From Atopobium sp. (GTDB taxonomy: Bacteria; Actinomycetota; Coriobacteriia; Coriobacteriales; Atopobiaceae), in NCBI GenBank assembly GCA_015258715.1, contig JABZHR010000001.1, forward strand, positions 124,001 to 188,000: a DNA stretch of 64,000 nucleotides, given 5' to 3'. Position 1 is the stretch's first letter, and every line of letters begins with the position of its first letter. The notes below the pieces were generated by a model that made no database searches, had not been told where the DNA came from, and saw nothing but the letters and a program-made list of their open reading frames with translations. The position numbers and the translations under genes are program-made. Below are positions 42,341 to 51,072 of this stretch, piece after piece.

Positions 42341-44394
42341 ATGCCACCAAAAACTTTCTTAACATCAATTTCTAAAGGAATCTCAATATCAATGACAGGA
42401 ATGGTCAACTTTGCGATTGTGATTTTGTCAGGCAAATATTGCAGAGAAAATGCGCCAAGAGAACGAGCTAAAGCGATTGGATCTGATGTATTAGGTATTT
42501 TCTGAACTAGTTCACGAATCGTTGATTCTTTCTCAAAGCCAGCTTGTTTCAAAACACTTTCTGTATTAACAAGAACAGGCTTCATTTGTCTTAAATCACT
42601 TGGCTCTAATCCAGCGTCAATAACTATTTGTTTCAAAGCACTCTGTAATTTGGAGCCGACACTTCCACCTGTTATTCCGTCAACGTTATCAAGAAATTCC
42701 GACAGCTTAGAAGACCAAGAAGTTACACCATCCCCATATGAGATTAAAAGAGATCCCCACAAGCTCATTACCTTATCTATGGTCTGCCCAATAAACCCTC
42801 CCCTCCTTTCAACCTGGTCAAAAAAGCTTGAAAGAACGTTGTTTGTAGATGAACTGTCTGGAGCGAGCGTTGCTCCGGATATTGCATATCCTTCTGGGAG
42901 AAAAACTGACTGCTCAAGTGTTCCCAAACTTCCTTGAAATTCTGGAGATGAACCTCCTCTTCTCACAAATGAAATACATCCCCAAGCTCCTGGAGGACAT
43001 AATCTGGGCCTAGCAACCTTTAGGGCATCAAGTGCTTTTTGAAATATTCCAGTTGATTTATCTGCAGCTTCAGACAGCTTTTTTCGCAAATCTTTTATTT
43101 GCTGACGTGATGATTCATAAACTTCAGACTCTTCGACTACGATTTTCCAGTAAAACTCAAACCCGTTATCAATATTTGTCGAAGCAGAAGCCACTCTTCC
43201 CACATCGCTGCTCGTAAAATGACAATGTTGACACTCATGAACCGCTCCAGAATCTAAATCTTGTAGCGATGCAAATCCCGCGTTTTCTCCTATTGCTCCT
43301 GGACAAGACCTATGAGCATGAATGGTTTTCTCGCTGTTTTCATAGGTGCAAGGCCAAATAGGCTTTAGATACAGGTCCGTTTTCTTTGTCTCTTCTAAAT
43401 TATGTGGTAATCGAGGTAAATTCATTTCAACCTCACCATCAGCTGTTTCTTTATAAAATCCTTTTGAAAGTTCCGTAAACGCAAAGTTGTAAAAAGCTTT
43501 TCGTATAGCAGAATCACGCAATTCTTCTGCGGTGCTTCCATTGACAGTTTCTTGATCATATCGAGCTCTGTAATAAGCTCTAGCTCGCTTTAAAGCGACA
43601 CCAAACGTCCAAGAAGTTGGCGACGGAATGGATGGGTTTATATCCCCAGAAAGACCAGCGAGATGCTCTGCTCTTTCACGCATAGAATACGGACCTCCAC
43701 CGCAGTCTGCCTCCCACGCCCTCTTTTTAGAGGTCTCTGCTTTACTCTGTAACTCTTCAATCTTTTTTGCTATCTGCTGTAATAGCTCGCTCTGTTCTTT
43801 TAATTCATCTGACGAAACGTCACTATTTAAATGTCCAAAATCAGATTGTGACTGAGCGGGAAATAGAAGAGCTGATCCCACGAAGTTACCCGCATCAGTA
43901 GAGTTCTTTTGTATACAAGAGCTCGCTGCCATTGCTGCAAAAACTGGAAGCATTTTTTCAGTTGCCTCTAAGCCTTCACAAGCTGAAGTTGCAAATTTTT
44001 TACGCACTTCAAGTGTCTTAAAACCTGCATCGCACAATTTAGAACCCGCTGAAGCTAAACCTGGCACACATGAAGCAACCAATCCGGCTCCAACACATAA
44101 CAATCCTGATAACCCAAGACTCAAAATGCTTGCATCAATTACCTGCGCAATAGTTGTGTATTTGGCTACGACATTTTCTCCTGCCATAGAAGCCGCATCT
44201 GCTATTGACTGAGTTTTATAAGCTCTCGATGAAACCCAAGCAACCGATACCAGTGCAAATACAAGCGCTAGACACACTAAAAGCGCACTTGAAAAAGCGA
44301 TTGACGTAATACCGCCTTTATCGTCTATAAACATGGAAAGTCCAAGCTTTATTCTCTTATGTTTATCCTTTCCAAAAGGCAATCCAATCCGCAT
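42337..44394 (-). CDS. Large TadG-like surface protein of the Tad locus
   Basis: A 685-aa protein with one membrane helix near the start (about residues 30-60, SIAFSSALLVCLALVFALV) and a short Tad-like GG-containing stretch before it. The rest is extracytoplasmic. A central region holds a Cys/His group (HRSCPG and HECQHCHF) that could bind a metal. Coiled-coil-like segments (KEQSELLQQIAKKIEELQSK) occur near 215. The start ATG at 44394 follows GAGGG and lies 32 bp inside the TadE gene; the frame is open 28 codons further. A role as a pilus-associated or tip protein is likely from position but unproven. Confidence 0.65.
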   Translation of the reverse strand: MRIGLPFGKDKHKRIKLGLSMFIDDKGGITSIAFSSALLVCLALVFALVSVAWVSSRAYKTQSIADAASMAGENVVAKYTTIAQVIDASILSLGLSGLLCVGAGLVASCVPGLASAGSKLCDAGFKTLEVRKKFATSACEGLEATEKMLPVFAAMAASSCIQKNSTDAGNFVGSALLFPAQSQSDFGHLNSDVSSDELKEQSELLQQIAKKIEELQSKAETSKKRAWEADCGGGPYSMRERAEHLAGLSGDINPSIPSPTSWTFGVALKRARAYYRARYDQETVNGSTAEELRDSAIRKAFYNFAFTELSKGFYKETADGEVEMNLPRLPHNLEETKKTDLYLKPIWPCTYENSEKTIHAHRSCPGAIGENAGFASLQDLDSGAVHECQHCHFTSSDVGRVASASTNIDNGFEFYWKIVVEESEVYESSRQQIKDLRKKLSEAADKSTGIFQKALDALKVARPRLCPPGAWGCISFVRRGGSSPEFQGSLGTLEQSVFLPEGYAISGATLAPDSSSTNNVLSSFFDQVERRGGFIGQTIDKVMSLWGSLLISYGDGVTSWSSKLSEFLDNVDGITGGSVGSKLQSALKQIVIDAGLEPSDLRQMKPVLVNTESVLKQAGFEKESTIRELVQKIPNTSDPIALARSLGAFSLQYLPDKITIAKLTIPVIDIEIPLEIDVKKVFGGI

Positions 44395-44833
44395 AAGAAC
44401 CCTCAATCCAATCTGGATACGTACTAGCAGATAAACTTGAATGCAAGACAATCCCTTGGTTATCCGTCTGACCTGCAAGGAATAAACACCAGCCTATTGG
44501 CGGCATCGCTGCTATATGACCCGTGATTTCAATCAAGACATCGTTTTCTTTTTTATCAATAGAGATATTCCAGTCCTCATCTCCACCCTTATGGAATAGA
44601 GGTATCTCCGGAACAGCCTTAAGTCTGCGTTTTATATAGGACTCTATTAACTCAGTGTCAGAAGACGTTGTTGCTACTCTTAATCCTTCTGCACAGGCTC
44701 CATCCATAACTGTCTTTGTATAGAGAATGCAGATAGGCTCTACAAGCAATGCAATAATCATCAGAATAACGGGAAATAAAAGTGCGGCTTCTACTGACGC
44801 TTGGCCTGCATTTTGTTTAAAACGAGAGAACAT
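44363..44833 (-). CDS. TadE-type pseudopilin
   Basis: A 156-aa protein with NAGQASVEAALLFPVILMII at residues 8-27, a TadE prepilin motif (G|QASVEA), and a single hydrophobic helix. The rest is a soluble extracytoplasmic domain. It overlaps both neighbours (17 bp with the gene before, 32 bp with the gene after). Expected to be cleaved by a prepilin peptidase and to assist pilus assembly. Confidence 0.85.
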   Translation of the reverse strand: MFSRFKQNAGQASVEAALLFPVILMIIALLVEPICILYTKTVMDGACAEGLRVATTSSDTELIESYIKRRLKAVPEIPLFHKGGDEDWNISIDKKENDVLIEITGHIAAMPPIGWCLFLAGQTDNQGIVLHSSLSASTYPDWIEGSYADWIAFWKG

Positions 44834-45065
44834 CTTTGGCTAAATCTAAAAGAGAGTCTTGCATAGTATGTGAAGCAGCTTGAGTAGCCAGTTGAACAAC
44901 TGCTCCGTTTTGTACAAAGTGATAAATCGCACCAAGAGAGGTAATAACAATCAGGCACGAAAATAAAACTAGAGCATATTCAAGTGTTGCTTGTCCTTGT
45001 GTATTCTTAACACCTAGTTTGATTGCTCTAATAGATTCTTCGCATCTTGTGTGGATATGTGACAT
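44817..45065 (-). CDS. Small Flp-like pilin or pseudopilin
   Basis: An 82-aa protein with NTQGQATLEYALVLFSC at residues 21-37: G|QATLEY is the perfect type IVb pilin cleavage motif, followed by a 20-residue hydrophobic helix. It may be a minor pilin next to the main Flp. AAGGAGG lies eight bases before the ATG, although this is inside the preceding gene, which overlaps by 52 bp. Confidence 0.8.
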   Translation of the reverse strand: MSHIHTRCEESIRAIKLGVKNTQGQATLEYALVLFSCLIVITSLGAIYHFVQNGAVVQLATQAASHTMQDSLLDLAKDVLSF

Positions 45066-45478
45066 GTTGAGACCCTCCTTATCTCTCCTTGATCAGAAAC
45101 AGTCACAAGTTCTGACCAATTTCCACCATTAACTAAACAGCCCCATACATTGCCAGCTATGTCTAAATATCCGGAATAAACAAGCACGCAATCAGCTCTT
45201 TGCTGATAGCCCTCTAAAATACTCTGAGCTTCGTTTTGAATAGTTTCTTTACTATCTCTTTGCACGGAATTCTGTTTAAACAAATCTTCTGCTGCTGCAT
45301 ATGAGATTGGCTGTCCATTAGCTTTTTTGTCGTCTCTATTTTCATGAGTCTGCACATAGTCCGAGCTCGTATTTGATGAATGGTCCTGTTTTCTTGGTAA
45401 TACGAGAAGTGCAGCAAATAGCAAACATACAGTGACAATAATGAACACAGAATAAGCAGCAGTACTCTTTCTGCTCAT
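45014..45478 (-). CDS. Tad-locus membrane-anchored hypothetical protein
   Basis: A 154-aa protein with an N-terminal signal anchor (about residues 8-28, AYSVFIIVTVCLLFAALLVL), a charged linker and an extracytoplasmic part with two Cys (ADCVLVYSGYLDIAGNVWGC). It lacks the prepilin motif. It overlaps the flp gene by 4 bp and the next gene by 52 bp. Specific to this kind of locus; family not recognised. Confidence 0.65.
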   Translation of the reverse strand: MSRKSTAAYSVFIIVTVCLLFAALLVLPRKQDHSSNTSSDYVQTHENRDDKKANGQPISYAAAEDLFKQNSVQRDSKETIQNEAQSILEGYQQRADCVLVYSGYLDIAGNVWGCLVNGGNWSELVTVSDQGEIRRVSTCHISTQDAKNLLEQSN

Positions 45479-45663
45479 AGAGAATTAATTCCCGATGTAA
45501 TTGCTTCCCAAAGCTCAGAAACTTTACCTTTAAAAGCAATGATTGCGACAATCGCAATAACTACAAGTACGCCAACTAAAATTGCATACTCTGTAGTTCC
45601 CTGTCCGGATTCATCCTCTTTTAAGCATTGCAGATACCTAAAAAATTGATATAAGAACATCAT
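45475..45663 (-). CDS. flp: Flp type IVb pilin subunit
   Basis: A 62-aa prepilin. SGQGTTEYAILVGVLVVIAI holds the cleavage motif G|QGTTEY (Glu at +5, Tyr at +6) and the hydrophobic assembly helix; the leader is about 20 residues with acidic DESGQ before the site. It is expected to be the main subunit of the pilus fibre. Two tandem ATG codons start it, with AAAGGA upstream. Confidence 0.92.
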   Translation of the reverse strand: MMFLYQFFRYLQCLKEDESGQGTTEYAILVGVLVVIAIVAIIAFKGKVSELWEAITSGINSL

Positions 45664-45678
45664 CGGCTTTCCTTTCTC

Positions 45679-46293
45679 TTAAGAAGAAAACGCAGGTCCA
45701 AGCAAGGGACCTAAAATTGCAAGTAACATTGCTGGAACAATCAGCGTTCCTAGAGGGATGAGCATTTTAATTGGAATCTTTTCGATTTCCGTTTCTAACA
45801 GCGAACGCTGCTCATCGCGAAGAACTGAAGCTTGTCTATCTAATATTTCTGCAAGAGGAGTTCCAAAAGTAAGCGCTTCATTCACAACAGTCGCAAAGCT
45901 TTTAAGCGATGGAACTCCTACTTTTGCTGCCATCTGATTTAGTGCTTCTTCGCGAGTAGTAGCACCAAGCTTCCAAGTCATATGAGCATTTGAAAGCTCT
46001 TTTGATAATTCTCCAGATTCTCGCAAACAATACAGATCAAGCGCTGAATCAAAAGATAGACCTGATGACAACCCAAGAATCAAAATATCAATCATTTCTG
46101 GCATCTCACGTAGGCATGATTTTCTTGTAAACTCAGACTTTGCCCGGAGGCCCATTCTCTTGTGACTTTTTATGCCCCTCATAATTTGTTGATAATAGCT
46201 ATGGACATCAAAATGATTTAAATTGACGGGCACAACCAAGACAAGAATGGCTATGCATAACGCAAACGCTAAAGAGCAAATTAGATCTATCAC
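45679..46293 (-). CDS. tadC: TadC-type inner-membrane assembly protein
   Basis: A 204-aa type II secretion system F-domain protein. The T2SSF core is PEMIDILILGLSSGLSFDSA then NQMAAKVGVPSLKSFATVV, with helices at both ends. TadC works with TadB as the polytopic platform of the pilus machine. The frame is open much further (to 46455), but that upstream part overlaps tadB and lacks family character; the GTG at 46293 has GAAAGGAG before it and overlaps the tadB stop. Confidence 0.87.
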   Translation of the reverse strand: MIDLICSLAFALCIAILVLVVPVNLNHFDVHSYYQQIMRGIKSHKRMGLRAKSEFTRKSCLREMPEMIDILILGLSSGLSFDSALDLYCLRESGELSKELSNAHMTWKLGATTREEALNQMAAKVGVPSLKSFATVVNEALTFGTPLAEILDRQASVLRDEQRSLLETEIEKIPIKMLIPLGTLIVPAMLLAILGPLLGPAFSS

Positions 46294-47225
46294 TTCATTA
46301 CTCCTTTCATAATGCTTCGAATAATCAAAAGAGCAACGCAATCCATGACCATTGCAATTGATGTGCATATAACGCCCGATGGTGTAAATAAACCCTTTTG
46401 AAAGTCTGGCGATAGAAGCGACAAGACAATCAATAAAACAACTGGGAGAAGACATACAATTCGAGCAGATAATCTAACTTGAGCAGTCTTCGTTGCTATG
46501 AGCCTTTGATTCTTCTCTTGTAATTCAACTAACTCAGCAGTTTTCTGTAAAAGACTCTTAAGCGGAGACCCTGTTCTATGTGAAATTACTAAGGCACTAG
46601 CCAGCAAATTAACACCTGGAGCATCCAACCTTTCTGCCAAGTCCTCAATAGCTTCTTCGATAGGAAAACCGCACTTGATTTGCATGTCAGCAATATAAAA
46701 ATTTTCTGATACGACACCTTCTGTGTGTTTACTGACATATTCAATAGATTGAGAGAGTGTGAGACCTGATCCAAGAGCAACGGCGATTGTTCTAAAAATC
46801 GAAGGCATCATATGGGCGATTTCTAAAGCAGACTGATGCTTAGCATGTTCATATAAAAAATAAGGAACGAGAAATAACGAGAAAACACCGCAGAGCGTAC
46901 CTATTGCAGACTCAAATAGAACGCCAAGCAGGATGGATGCAGCTATGCCACTAATAAAAAACAGCACAAAAGCATCAGTGACTAAGGTAATCCCATATTT
47001 GTAAAGAAAACGATTACGTAGCTGTATTGATGTATAAGAAAAAGGTTCCCATTTGAGCAAGCGATGGGCAAAAGTACTATTGCGTGCAAATTGAAAAAAC
47101 TGAACTACATAACCTGTTATTCGTGCATTTATTTGAGAGATAGTTTTTTCCTCACCGTTGCAAACAAGAAAATAAATAATTACTCCAAACGCACCTCCTG
47201 TGATTGTGGAAGTAAAGACATCCAT
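46290..47225 (-). CDS. tadB: TadB-type inner-membrane assembly protein
   Basis: A 311-aa polytopic protein with helices near 5-20, 85-130 and 275-310 and a T2SSF domain in the middle (MMPSIFRTIAVALGSGLTLS, then SHRTGSPLKSLLQKTAELV). It follows tadA with a 46-bp overlap and has AAGGAGG seven bases before the ATG inside tadA. With TadC it forms the membrane platform. Confidence 0.88.
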   Translation of the reverse strand: MDVFTSTITGGAFGVIIYFLVCNGEEKTISQINARITGYVVQFFQFARNSTFAHRLLKWEPFSYTSIQLRNRFLYKYGITLVTDAFVLFFISGIAASILLGVLFESAIGTLCGVFSLFLVPYFLYEHAKHQSALEIAHMMPSIFRTIAVALGSGLTLSQSIEYVSKHTEGVVSENFYIADMQIKCGFPIEEAIEDLAERLDAPGVNLLASALVISHRTGSPLKSLLQKTAELVELQEKNQRLIATKTAQVRLSARIVCLLPVVLLIVLSLLSPDFQKGLFTPSGVICTSIAMVMDCVALLIIRSIMKGVMK

Positions 47226-48532
47226 GAAGTAACCTCCTTTTTATTGAGTATTCCTTCTTGTATTGCGCGATTAATAAAAGAAGGAATTTTTACAAAAAGC
47301 CAACTTCTTTTCTGCACGTCAAACGACACCACCTCTTGCACTTCAATTGATCCTGTCGAAGACAAGGAGATTTCTGAAACACTGGTCACATATCGTTTTC
47401 CATCAGGAAATCTTTGGGACATAACTATCAAATCAAGTGCAGTGGCAATCTGCTTTTCTATGATTTCTGCAGGTAAGTCCATTCCAAAACGGGCCATCAA
47501 CACTAAGCGCAATATTGCCTCTTGAGCAGTTCCGGCATGCAATGTAGTTAGAGAACCATCGTGACCTGTATTCATAGCCTGCAGCATATCAATGCACTCT
47601 TCACCTCTTACCTCTCCCACTACAATGCGATCTGGCCTCATTCGGAGCGCATTTCTCACCAATGATCTAATGGTTATTTCTCCTGTTCCTTCTATTGAGG
47701 CAGGTCGAGCCTCTAGCCTGACCACATTTGGATGCGAATCAAACTTAAGCTCCGCTGAGTCCTCAATAGTGACAATTCTTTCTGACTTTGAAATTTCACA
47801 TGAAAGTGCATTTAAAAGCGTAGTCTTACCGGATCCTGTTCCTCCAACAACCGCGATTCCCTGTCTGCACTTCACAGCCCAAGATAAAAATCTTGCAAGC
47901 CATTGAGGCAATGATTTCATTTCCACTAGCCGGTCCAAAGAAGTAATTTTTCCGGTAAATCTTCGAATAGTTACTGAAGTGCCATTCACTGCAACAGGGC
48001 TTGCAACTGCATTGACACGGTCCCCATTCTCAAGTCGAGCGTCAACAATAGGGCTTACCCTATCCAGCCTTCTTCCTAAGGGAGATAAGATACGATCCAT
48101 AACAATCAAAATCTGCTCTTCTGAATCAAAGACTGTCTTTGATTCAAATAGCTCACCGTTTTTCTCGTAAAACAAATTGTTGCAACCGTTAATCATGATT
48201 TCAGTAACATCTTTATCATTCAGTAGCGGCTGAATTGGACCAAGACCACACACCTCATTGATTACCTGTTCGATTGTTTCCTCATAGTCAACTGAACTAA
48301 AAAGCTCGTCCTTCTCTTCATTAACAATTGCCTCACAGGTAACTCTTAGTTCGTCTCTTACGCGATCGATATCACTGCCTGTTATAAGAGAAGAAACCGT
48401 AGAAAGTCCTAATCGAGAAACAAGTTTTTCTTTTAACTTTTTTCTAGCCTTCTGAAATACTTCTTTTTGGAGTAGTGAGTCATTCTCATCTTGAGCCTCA
48501 ATTTGCTTAGCAACGCGTTCAAAGACAAGCAT
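47180..48532 (-). CDS. tadA: TadA/CpaF-type pilus assembly ATPase
   Basis: A 450-aa secretion ATPase. The Walker A VVGGTGSGKTTLLNAL, the Asp box ERIVTIEDSAEL, the Walker B region RPDRIVVGEVRGEE and the His box (NTGHDGSLTTLHAG) are intact. The N-terminal ERVAKQIEAQ and DRVRDELRV are of the CpaF type. It drives assembly of the Flp pilus. The ATG has AAGGAGG seven bases upstream and overlaps the tadZ stop (TAATG). Confidence 0.95.
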   Translation of the reverse strand: MLVFERVAKQIEAQDENDSLLQKEVFQKARKKLKEKLVSRLGLSTVSSLITGSDIDRVRDELRVTCEAIVNEEKDELFSSVDYEETIEQVINEVCGLGPIQPLLNDKDVTEIMINGCNNLFYEKNGELFESKTVFDSEEQILIVMDRILSPLGRRLDRVSPIVDARLENGDRVNAVASPVAVNGTSVTIRRFTGKITSLDRLVEMKSLPQWLARFLSWAVKCRQGIAVVGGTGSGKTTLLNALSCEISKSERIVTIEDSAELKFDSHPNVVRLEARPASIEGTGEITIRSLVRNALRMRPDRIVVGEVRGEECIDMLQAMNTGHDGSLTTLHAGTAQEAILRLVLMARFGMDLPAEIIEKQIATALDLIVMSQRFPDGKRYVTSVSEISLSSTGSIEVQEVVSFDVQKRSWLFVKIPSFINRAIQEGILNKKEVTSWMSLLPQSQEVRLE

Positions 48533-49830
48533 TAACCCACCTCCTTCCTCCTATTGAATAAGCTAAATGGCTTTTTCTCAGGAGCTACTTGCAGGGCAAT
48601 CTGAGCCTCTCGCAGCTGTGGAAGAATGCCCAGCTCGTTAAGGAAATGCGCAAGGACAAAAGAAACCGACTGCGCAAATGAAGTTTCCTCTTGTAACAAC
48701 ACGGAAAGCTTTCCTTGCTGAATAAGCTCCTGAAACCCTGGTCCGCCTTCAAAAATCCTAAACATCTTTGCTGCTTCAAGACCAATCTCTGCCTTTCCAA
48801 TAGAAAAGTCCTGTTTAACCTTTGGATTTGCTTTGTTTTCAAGTCGGATAATGCGAGTTCTTGCCACTCCAAGACGCACTGCAAGTCCACTTACTTTTGC
48901 TAAAGAATTAATACACGTAAGAGGGTTCTCGGAGACTATTACCAGCCTATCTGCGCATTGTGCTGCCTGAGCGTAGCAATCTGTTGAAGCGGTAGTAGTA
49001 TCCACAAGTACCAAATCAACCAAACCAGAAACAGCTTGAAGAAAATGACTTACACAAGGAAATAACAACTCTGCCATTTCAGGTTTTACACAAGGGCCAA
49101 AAAGATACAAATTTTTATGGACGCAGGTTGCTTTTTCTAGAAGGCTCTCTTTTTCTGAAGGCACATCAGCGACAAGATCAGAAAAGTCTTTTGGTTGCCT
49201 GATTCCAAGTTTCTCAAACGCGTTTCCATAAGACAGGTCAAAATCAACTAATGCAACTTTTAGACCCCAAGAAGAAGCAAGCAGTGCCATTGAAGAAACA
49301 AGTGTGGTCTTTCCCACTCCTCCTCTTCCGGAAGTGAACGTAAGGATTGGAGCTTTTAAAGTCTTATCAAGAGGAATAAGGGATTGTAGATAGGTATTCA
49401 GCTCTTGTATGCTGGCAACATAATCTGAAGCTTCTGGTAAAGGCTGAGAAAGCCTGTCAGCCCCATATGATTGATATCCTCTTCCAACCTTTACCAGATC
49501 TCCTAATTCCATAGGGTCAATTACTAAATCAATTCCCGCTTTAGCTGCTCTAGAACGAAGTGATCCAGAAGCACCAGACCTTACCAGCACTACACAACGA
49601 GCATTTCCGTCTTTAACAATTGCAGCCGCTAGATTTATATCCGAAACATCGGAACCGGTATTGCCAATTAAGACTGAATAATCTTGAGGAGTTGAAGAGG
49701 CTACAATTGATCTAAGAGATGCTGCTGAATCGGCAAATTCACACCTATTGCTAATTCCCAAGTACGTAAGAATGGCGCCAATCTCAACGCGTGCATCAAG
49801 ACCTACGTATGAGATCCACTTTTCTAACAT
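48532..49830 (-). CDS. tadZ: TadZ/CpaE-type ParA ATPase
   Basis: A 432-aa protein. The first 120 residues are a pseudo-receiver-like domain; residues about 160-400 form a MinD/ParA ATPase with deviant Walker A TSGRGGVGKTTLVSS and VALVDFDLSYG. CpaE/TadZ proteins place the Tad machine at a cell pole. GTG at 49833 and ATG at 49830 are both well placed after AAGGAGG. The stop of cpaB overlaps the start. Confidence 0.88.
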   Translation of the reverse strand: MLEKWISYVGLDARVEIGAILTYLGISNRCEFADSAASLRSIVASSTPQDYSVLIGNTGSDVSDINLAAAIVKDGNARCVVLVRSGASGSLRSRAAKAGIDLVIDPMELGDLVKVGRGYQSYGADRLSQPLPEASDYVASIQELNTYLQSLIPLDKTLKAPILTFTSGRGGVGKTTLVSSMALLASSWGLKVALVDFDLSYGNAFEKLGIRQPKDFSDLVADVPSEKESLLEKATCVHKNLYLFGPCVKPEMAELLFPCVSHFLQAVSGLVDLVLVDTTTASTDCYAQAAQCADRLVIVSENPLTCINSLAKVSGLAVRLGVARTRIIRLENKANPKVKQDFSIGKAEIGLEAAKMFRIFEGGPGFQELIQQGKLSVLLQEETSFAQSVSFVLAHFLNELGILPQLREAQIALQVAPEKKPFSLFNRRKEVG

Positions 49831-50657
49831 CACGCTTCACCTCCTTGGTTAGTAGACGAATCTGCTTGTGACGCACTTTCGTTATTTTGGTCGGCTGTTG
49901 AAGAAGCATTGTTCTCTGGCTGTACCTCTTCACTTGCATCAGATGGGCTTGATTGATTTGTCGCGTCAGATAAATCTTTTGGATTTTCTTCTTCAACGTA
50001 AGAATTGTTGTGTAGTAAGTCCTGGGCATTAATCTTTGACCCCGGAAGAGTAAAGCGGAGTGTTCCTCGAGCGTATGCAGAAAGCACAGCAGGAACTTGT
50101 TCAGGAGTCAATCCAAGCGTTACGGAGGAGGAAGTGTAAAGAGTGCCTTCGGTGTCATCTGACAAGACCGCAATGTCCGAAGCAATGCAGGTAATAAGAG
50201 AATCAGTAACCTCATACGCTGCAAGCTTTGTACCAGCGCTAAGCCTCTCAGCAAGTCCGTACTTCTCGCCATGGGAAATAGTGAGACCAACAAGATTTTC
50301 TGGAATAGAAATCTGAGAGGCAACTGATCGTAGATGAAGAGAGACAACAGGCATTCCAACTCCAATAACAGATGAAACCGTACGACCCATAACACTTTCT
50401 GGATTAGTAATTGCACCTTCGGGAATCAAATCAGAAATCCAGCTTTTTAACTGAGTATTAGAAGATGAGAGAGTTTCCCCAGGTTCTATTTGTTTAGTGG
50501 CCACCAAAATTGAAGTAAGCTCACCGCCATATTTTTGTATTGCCTCTGCTCGAGATTTTTCCGCTTCAGCGCGAACGTTTTGTACGTATGCAAAGAAACA
50601 AAAACTGGCCAAAAGTGCGCTTAACACAGAAATTAAAATTCTTGTTTTCTTAGTCAC
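49830..50657 (-). CDS. cpaB: CpaB/RcpC-like pilus assembly protein
   Basis: A 275-aa exported protein with a signal anchor (about residues 7-25, RILISVLSALLASFCFFAYV), an SAF domain (VATKQIEPGETLSSSN, then PEGAITNPESVMGRTV) and a Ser/Asn/Glu-rich tail. RcpC/CpaB is an extracytoplasmic part of Tad systems. The frame continues 28 codons further, but the GTG at 50657 follows GGAGG and begins the basic N-terminus; first gene of the tad operon. Confidence 0.85.
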   Translation of the reverse strand: MTKKTRILISVLSALLASFCFFAYVQNVRAEAEKSRAEAIQKYGGELTSILVATKQIEPGETLSSSNTQLKSWISDLIPEGAITNPESVMGRTVSSVIGVGMPVVSLHLRSVASQISIPENLVGLTISHGEKYGLAERLSAGTKLAAYEVTDSLITCIASDIAVLSDDTEGTLYTSSSVTLGLTPEQVPAVLSAYARGTLRFTLPGSKINAQDLLHNNSYVEEENPKDLSDATNQSSPSDASEEVQPENNASSTADQNNESASQADSSTNQGGEA

Positions 50658-50933
50658 TGTTTGTCCTCCCTCCATTTGCGATACATAGATTGTGCGCTTG
50701 ACGTGAGAGTGAAAATGCAAAAACAAAAGATTTACCTGCACAAATCTGTCCGATAGCTGACGCGAATCTGACGCAAAGCAATTAGTTCGCTGGCTGCTGC
50801 AGTGACATAAAAAATGGGTAATTTAAATTTTTATCTAATTTGATATATAAAAATTTTTAGAAAATCATAGCTGCTACATTTTTCAGAAATTGTAATGATT
50901 GATTTTCTGAGTGATCTCACTGACTTATAAAAC

Positions 50934-50974
50934 GAGGGTTGACCCCCCTAATTAGCTAGGCAGGACCAACCCTC
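50934..50974. repeat. Inverted repeat after rsgA
   Basis: GAGGGTTG (50934-50941) pairs with CAACCCTC (50967-50974) around a 25-base loop. On the minus strand GTTTT follows, so it may act as a second terminator of rsgA. Confidence 0.55.
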
Positions 50975-51012
50975 ATTGGTCTCAATATAGCATATTTCCT
51001 GCTAGTTTAGAG

Positions 51013-51038
51013 AAAAACACCCTAGACAAGCCAGGGTG
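51013..51038 (-). terminator. Terminator of rsgA
   Basis: On the minus strand CACCCT pairs with AGGGTG around about nine bases, and a T-run follows. About 35 bp past the stop. Confidence 0.78.
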
Positions 51039-51072
51039 CCTTGAGGGTTTAGGTGTTTTACGCCGATAAAAC

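Larger units (their letters stand above)
50658..51072. other. Gap between rsgA and the tad operon
   Basis: No gene. The right side holds two terminator-like structures (listed separately). The left side (about 50700-50880) is very AT-rich, contains runs of A and T and likely carries the tad promoter; an untranslated leader of 100 bp or so is plausible. No obvious regulator site. Confidence 0.5.
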
